Shown: positions 5,642 through 7,485 of the stretch, in pieces
How positions within the stretch are numbered: position 1 is the first letter of the stretch
Layout of the letters: the number at the start of each line of letters is the position of its first letter
Assembly (NCBI GenBank): GCA_016282815.1
Contig: JAEELU010000127.1
Coordinates: 1-7,485, forward strand
Direction of reading: 5' to 3'
DNA from: Acholeplasmatales bacterium
GTDB taxonomy: Bacteria; Bacillota_I; Bacilli_A; Acholeplasmatales; Anaeroplasmataceae
Length of the DNA: 7,485 bases
The notes under the pieces: model-generated
Told to the model about the DNA's origin: nothing
Seen by the model: the letters and a program-made list of their open reading frames with translations, nothing else
Databases searched by the model: none
Position numbers and translations under genes: made by a program

Positions 5642-6631
5642 ATGAATTTAGTAGCTTCAATATTAGCTATTGCGATAGCGATAGTTTTATACATATATAC
5701 AATTGAATTCTTTATTATTCTATTTAGAATAACAGGATTAACTAAGGAAAAGGCAAAATTCCAGGTAATATCACTTGTTACATGCTCAGGCTTTACAACA
5801 AGTGAGGCTGAAATAGTAACAACAGATAAGAAAAGACGTAGACTTGGTATAGTATGTATGATTACAGGAACAATTTTCAATGTAATCATCCTATCATTCA
5901 TTATTAACTTGATTGGTAATGTTTCATCAAGTGAATATTCACACGAGCTAATGATAAGAACTATTATTATTCTAAGTGCTGCAGTAGGCTTCATAGTATT
6001 TACTAAGATTCCACCTATTGCTAAGCTAATTGAAAAGATAACTATTTCATTCGCTAGAAAGATATTTTATAGTAACAAGCATGAAAATACTTTAACAATG
6101 CTTGATTCATATAATACTGATGCAATAGTAGAAATCTATCTTAATAATGTACCAGAGGTTTTAGCCAATAAAACATTGATGGAATCAAATTTAAAGGCTC
6201 AATATAATATTAATGTATTAATGCTAAAGAGAAAGAATAGAACAATCGAAATAACTAAGGATACAGTTATTCAAGCTCATGATGAGCTAGTAGTATTTGG
6301 AAGTAAGCAATCAATTAAGGATTTATTTACTTATAAGGTTGATGTTAATGATGTGGAAGAGGTATCTCAAATCAAGGAGAATGTTATTGATCTTATCGAT
6401 AACTATGGAACTGATGCGATGGCTGAAATAGAAATACATAAGCTTCCTGATATATTAAGGGATAAAAGATTATTCGAATCTGAAATTAAGACTGTATATA
6501 ACCTAAATGTTATAATGCTTAAGAGAAACGAAATGCCTGTTAAGGTAACTAAGGATACTGTAATTAAGGAAAATGATAATATAGTAATCTTTGGTAATTA
6601 CGAAAGTATAAAGAAAATATTCTTAAATTAA
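5642..6631 (+). CDS. Membrane protein with two tandem TrkA_C (RCK_C) domains
   Basis: Protein of 329 residues. The N-terminal part has three likely membrane segments (about 5-28, 68-92, 104-122). Between the first two lies a loop with FQVISLVTCSGFTTSEAE (40-57) and a basic DKKRRR (62-67), typical of TrkA_C membrane proteins of Bacillota. Two cytoplasmic RCK_C domains follow, at about 160-229 and 258-327. They align without gaps at an offset of 98 residues: DAIVEI/DAMAEI, NVLMLKR/NVIMLKR, ITKDTVI/VTKDTVI, LVVFG/IVIFG, SIKDLF/SIKKIF. RCK_C domains sense small ligands, in Gram-positives often cyclic di-AMP, and control potassium or other ion transport; whether this protein binds that ligand is inference. 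There is no RCK_N nucleotide-binding domain and no full Trk pore, so it is either a regulator of a channel elsewhere or a minimal ion-transport protein. It ends 11 bases before a strong terminator. Confidence 0.85.
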   Translation: MNLVASILAIAIAIVLYIYTIEFFIILFRITGLTKEKAKFQVISLVTCSGFTTSEAEIVTTDKKRRRLGIVCMITGTIFNVIILSFIINLIGNVSSSEYSHELMIRTIIILSAAVGFIVFTKIPPIAKLIEKITISFARKIFYSNKHENTLTMLDSYNTDAIVEIYLNNVPEVLANKTLMESNLKAQYNINVLMLKRKNRTIEITKDTVIQAHDELVVFGSKQSIKDLFTYKVDVNDVEEVSQIKENVIDLIDNYGTDAMAEIEIHKLPDILRDKRLFESEIKTVYNLNVIMLKRNEMPVKVTKDTVIKENDNIVIFGNYESIKKIFLN

Positions 6632-6642
6632 GATAATTAAAA

Positions 6643-6694
6643 TACAAAAAAATAGAAGCAAATCAATAAATTGTGATGCTTCTATTTTTTTGTA
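6643..6694. terminator. Bidirectional intrinsic terminator between convergent genes
   Basis: Perfect 18-bp inverted repeat: TACAAAAAAATAGAAGCA (6643-6660) and TGCTTCTATTTTTTTGTA (6677-6694), 16-base loop. Each arm has an A7 or T7 run outside a GAAGCA/TGCTTC stem, so it can end transcription from both sides. It serves the TrkA_C protein gene (+) and the XRE gene (-); the stop codon and last three codons of the latter lie inside the right arm. Confidence 0.93.
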
Positions 6695-6885
6695 TCTAAT
6701 TCAAGTATGTAATCAGTAGTTACATTATATAGTTTAGCAAGTATTACTAGTGCATCTATTGATAAATTGGTGATACCTCGTTCTATATCTGAATAACTAT
6801 TTTGAGATATTTTCAACAAACTAGCAATATATTTTTGTGTATAATCACAATCTTCTCTTAAATCTTTTAACCTTCGTAAGTACAT
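6682..6885 (-). CDS. XRE-family helix-turn-helix transcriptional regulator
   Basis: Single-domain DNA-binding protein of 67 residues. The Cro/C1-type helix-turn-helix runs from about residue 4 to 62: LKDLREDCDYTQKYIASLLKISQNSYSDIERGITNLSIDALVILAKLYNVTTDYIL, with the recognition part around TQKYIASLLKISQNSYSDIERG (16-37). The same frame is open upstream to 7011, but that extension is a hydrophobic tail-like stretch (MLFIFFLLFFF...) overlapping the divergent promoter and the start of the lipoprotein gene. The ATG at 6885 is therefore chosen; GGTGAT lies directly upstream on the minus strand. It is divergent to the lipoprotein gene. Two palindromes between them are the likely binding sites, so it probably represses itself and the lipoprotein gene. 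A role as repressor rather than activator is inferred from operator positions. Confidence 0.9.
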   Translation of the reverse strand: MYLRRLKDLREDCDYTQKYIASLLKISQNSYSDIERGITNLSIDALVILAKLYNVTTDYILELDTKK

Positions 6886-6901
6886 TAATATCACCAAAGT
6901 G

Positions 6902-6907
6902 ATTATA
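6902..6907 (-). promoter_or_regulatory. -10 element of the XRE regulator gene
   Basis: TATAAT on the minus strand (6907 down to 6902), giving a start about 6895 and a leader of only some ten bases that holds GGTGAT. No good -35 is seen at the normal distance. Palindrome O1 (6911-6927) lies in the spacer just upstream of the -10. Confidence 0.5.
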
Positions 6908-6910
6908 ATA

Positions 6911-6927
6911 TATCGGTTTAAGCGATA
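6911..6927. promoter_or_regulatory. Operator-like palindrome O1
   Basis: TATCGGT-TTA-AGCGATA: two 7-base arms around a 3-base spacer with a single mismatch (AGCGATA against the ideal ACCGATA). It shares arm sequence and spacer length with O2, centre to centre 25 bp. It lies between the -10 and the expected -35 of the minus-strand XRE promoter, where a bound regulator would block self-expression. Confidence 0.75.
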
Positions 6928-6956
6928 TTGCATTCTATCGGTAAAACCGATATAAT
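6928..6956 (+). promoter_or_regulatory. Promoter of the Ser/Thr-rich lipoprotein gene
   Basis: TTGCAT at 6928-6933, a 17-base spacer and a perfect TATAAT at 6951-6956. A second TATAAT at 6962-6967 has no matching -35. Transcription should start about 6963. Palindrome O2 covers the spacer and the first two bases of the -10. Confidence 0.7.
6936..6952. promoter_or_regulatory. Operator-like palindrome O2
   Basis: Perfect palindrome TATCGGT-AAA-ACCGATA, 7-base arms and a 3-base spacer. It overlaps the spacer and -10 of the lipoprotein promoter, so occupancy by the adjacent XRE regulator would block RNA polymerase. Its pairing with O1, one site per divergent promoter, is the classic layout for a small repressor. 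Confidence 0.8.
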
Positions 6957-7000
6957 TATTATATAATAGTACGATTTTAAAGAAAAACAGAAGAAAGAAG

Positions 7001-7485
7001 ATGAAGAGCATGAAAAGAAAGATAATGTTTATTGCATCAATATTATTGATATCAATATTATTTTTAGCGTCATGTGCGTCTAATAATAGTCAAGGCACAA
7101 GTACAGGAAAGAATGATGCACCAACAACTGCATCAACACCTGCAAATATGAATACATCTACAAGTGTAGTGTCAAGTAGTAGTTCTACAAAACAAAGTAC
7201 TCCAACTGCAAGTAGTAATGTTACACCCACTAAAACAACTTCAAGTCAAGTAGTTCCAACAACTACAAGTACTTCACAAATAGTACCTACTACATCAAGC
7301 ACAACTGAAACACAATCATCTACTACAACATCAACATCAAAAGAGGATGTTTATTTTGATGTTGTCTTTAAAGATTATGATAATACAGTACTTGATACTC
7401 AAAGAGTAAAAGAAGGAGATACACCTTCATACTCTAAATCTAATCCAACAAAATCAAGTGATGATAATTATAAATATACATTTAG
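7001..7485 (+). CDS. Ser/Thr-rich surface lipoprotein with InlB B-repeat-like domain (5' part)
   Basis: The reading frame is open to the right edge of the window with no stop; 161 codons are visible. It has a lipoprotein signal peptide: basic start MKSMKRK, hydrophobic stretch 8-22 and lipobox LASC with Cys25, so the protein is anchored to the outer face of the membrane. Residues 26-114 are a low-complexity Ser/Thr-rich linker with a loose repeat SQVVPTTTST / SQIVPTTSST (82-101), probably a spacer through the cell wall and possibly glycosylated. From about residue 117 a beta-rich segment VYFDVVFKDYDNTVLDTQRVKEGD resembles the InlB B-repeat (Listeria-Bacteroides repeat, Flg_new) found in surface proteins and adhesins. 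Starts at 7001 and 7010 are both possible; neither has a strong ribosome site, only purine-rich AGAAGAAAGAAG. The promoter carries an operator-like palindrome next to the divergent XRE gene. Ligand and function are unknown. Confidence 0.88.
   Translation, partial: MKSMKRKIMFIASILLISILFLASCASNNSQGTSTGKNDAPTTASTPANMNTSTSVVSSSSSTKQSTPTASSNVTPTKTTSSQVVPTTTSTSQIVPTTSSTTETQSSTTTSTSKEDVYFDVVFKDYDNTVLDTQRVKEGDTPSYSKSNPTKSSDDNYKYTF

Noticed and set aside
5623..5994. Minus-strand 123-residue hydrophobic open frame
   Set aside because: Antisense of the membrane-segment codons of the TrkA_C protein gene; hydrophobic antisense translations are common in such regions.
6890..6903. Small palindrome ATCAC-CAAA-GTGAT near the XRE start
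   Set aside because: The arms are only five bases and it would be cut by the expected transcription start near 6895, so a regulatory hairpin at the ribosome site is not well supported.
6886..7011. N-terminal extension of the XRE gene to 7011
   Set aside because: It would run through the operators and both divergent promoters and overlap the lipoprotein gene start; its sequence is hydrophobic A/T-run translation and the HTH domain is complete without it.

Overview
The window comes from a low-GC Gram-positive bacterium, probably an anaerobic member of the Bacillota or a walled relative of the Mollicutes. Support for this: very AT-rich coding sequence, Shine-Dalgarno sites, TTGACA/TATAAT promoters, Cys lipoproteins, a GSI-alpha type glutamine synthetase and a NusG-II/Gx-transporter pair. 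The genetic code looks standard: Trp is TGG, and all complete genes stop at TAA or TAG. I cannot name the genus.

Region 1 (52-2534, + strand) is a tight, partly overlapping operon. It encodes a PAP2-type lipid phosphatase, an ApbE-family FAD:protein FMN transferase lipoprotein, a membrane-anchored NusG domain II protein and a small Gx-transporter-family membrane protein. The last three correspond to FmnB, EetA and EetB of the flavin-based extracellular electron transfer (FLEET) locus of Listeria and lactobacilli. The other FLEET parts (Ndh2, the flavinylated lipoprotein PplA, DmkA/B) are not in the window.

Region 2 (2547-4084) is glnA with its own near-consensus promoter, a 110-base leader and a downstream terminator. 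The leader holds two small hairpins, each with a six-base loop that has A at position 1 and G at position 4 (GC-AAUGnn-GC, exactly 30 bases apart). The second overlaps the 5' arm of an intrinsic terminator. This is the layout of targets of ANTAR-domain antiterminator proteins, so glnA is probably controlled by regulated antitermination.

Region 3 (about 4091-5606) looks like an inserted module. It has 2.6 copies of a 33-bp direct repeat, a promoter directly after the last copy, and an AAA-type ATPase with a C-terminal DUF4143/PD-(D/E)XK-like part. Its lysine codons are mostly AAA whereas the neighbours use much AAG, and a 10-bp direct repeat brackets the module.

Region 4 (5642-6694) is a membrane protein with two tandem TrkA_C (RCK_C) domains, ending in a strong bidirectional terminator shared with the convergent regulator gene.

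Region 5 (6682-7485) is a divergent pair: a 67-aa XRE-type regulator (- strand) and the 5' part of a Ser/Thr-rich surface lipoprotein (+ strand) that runs off the window. Two 17-bp palindromes between them (TATCGGT...ACCGATA) lie one on each promoter and are likely operators of the regulator.
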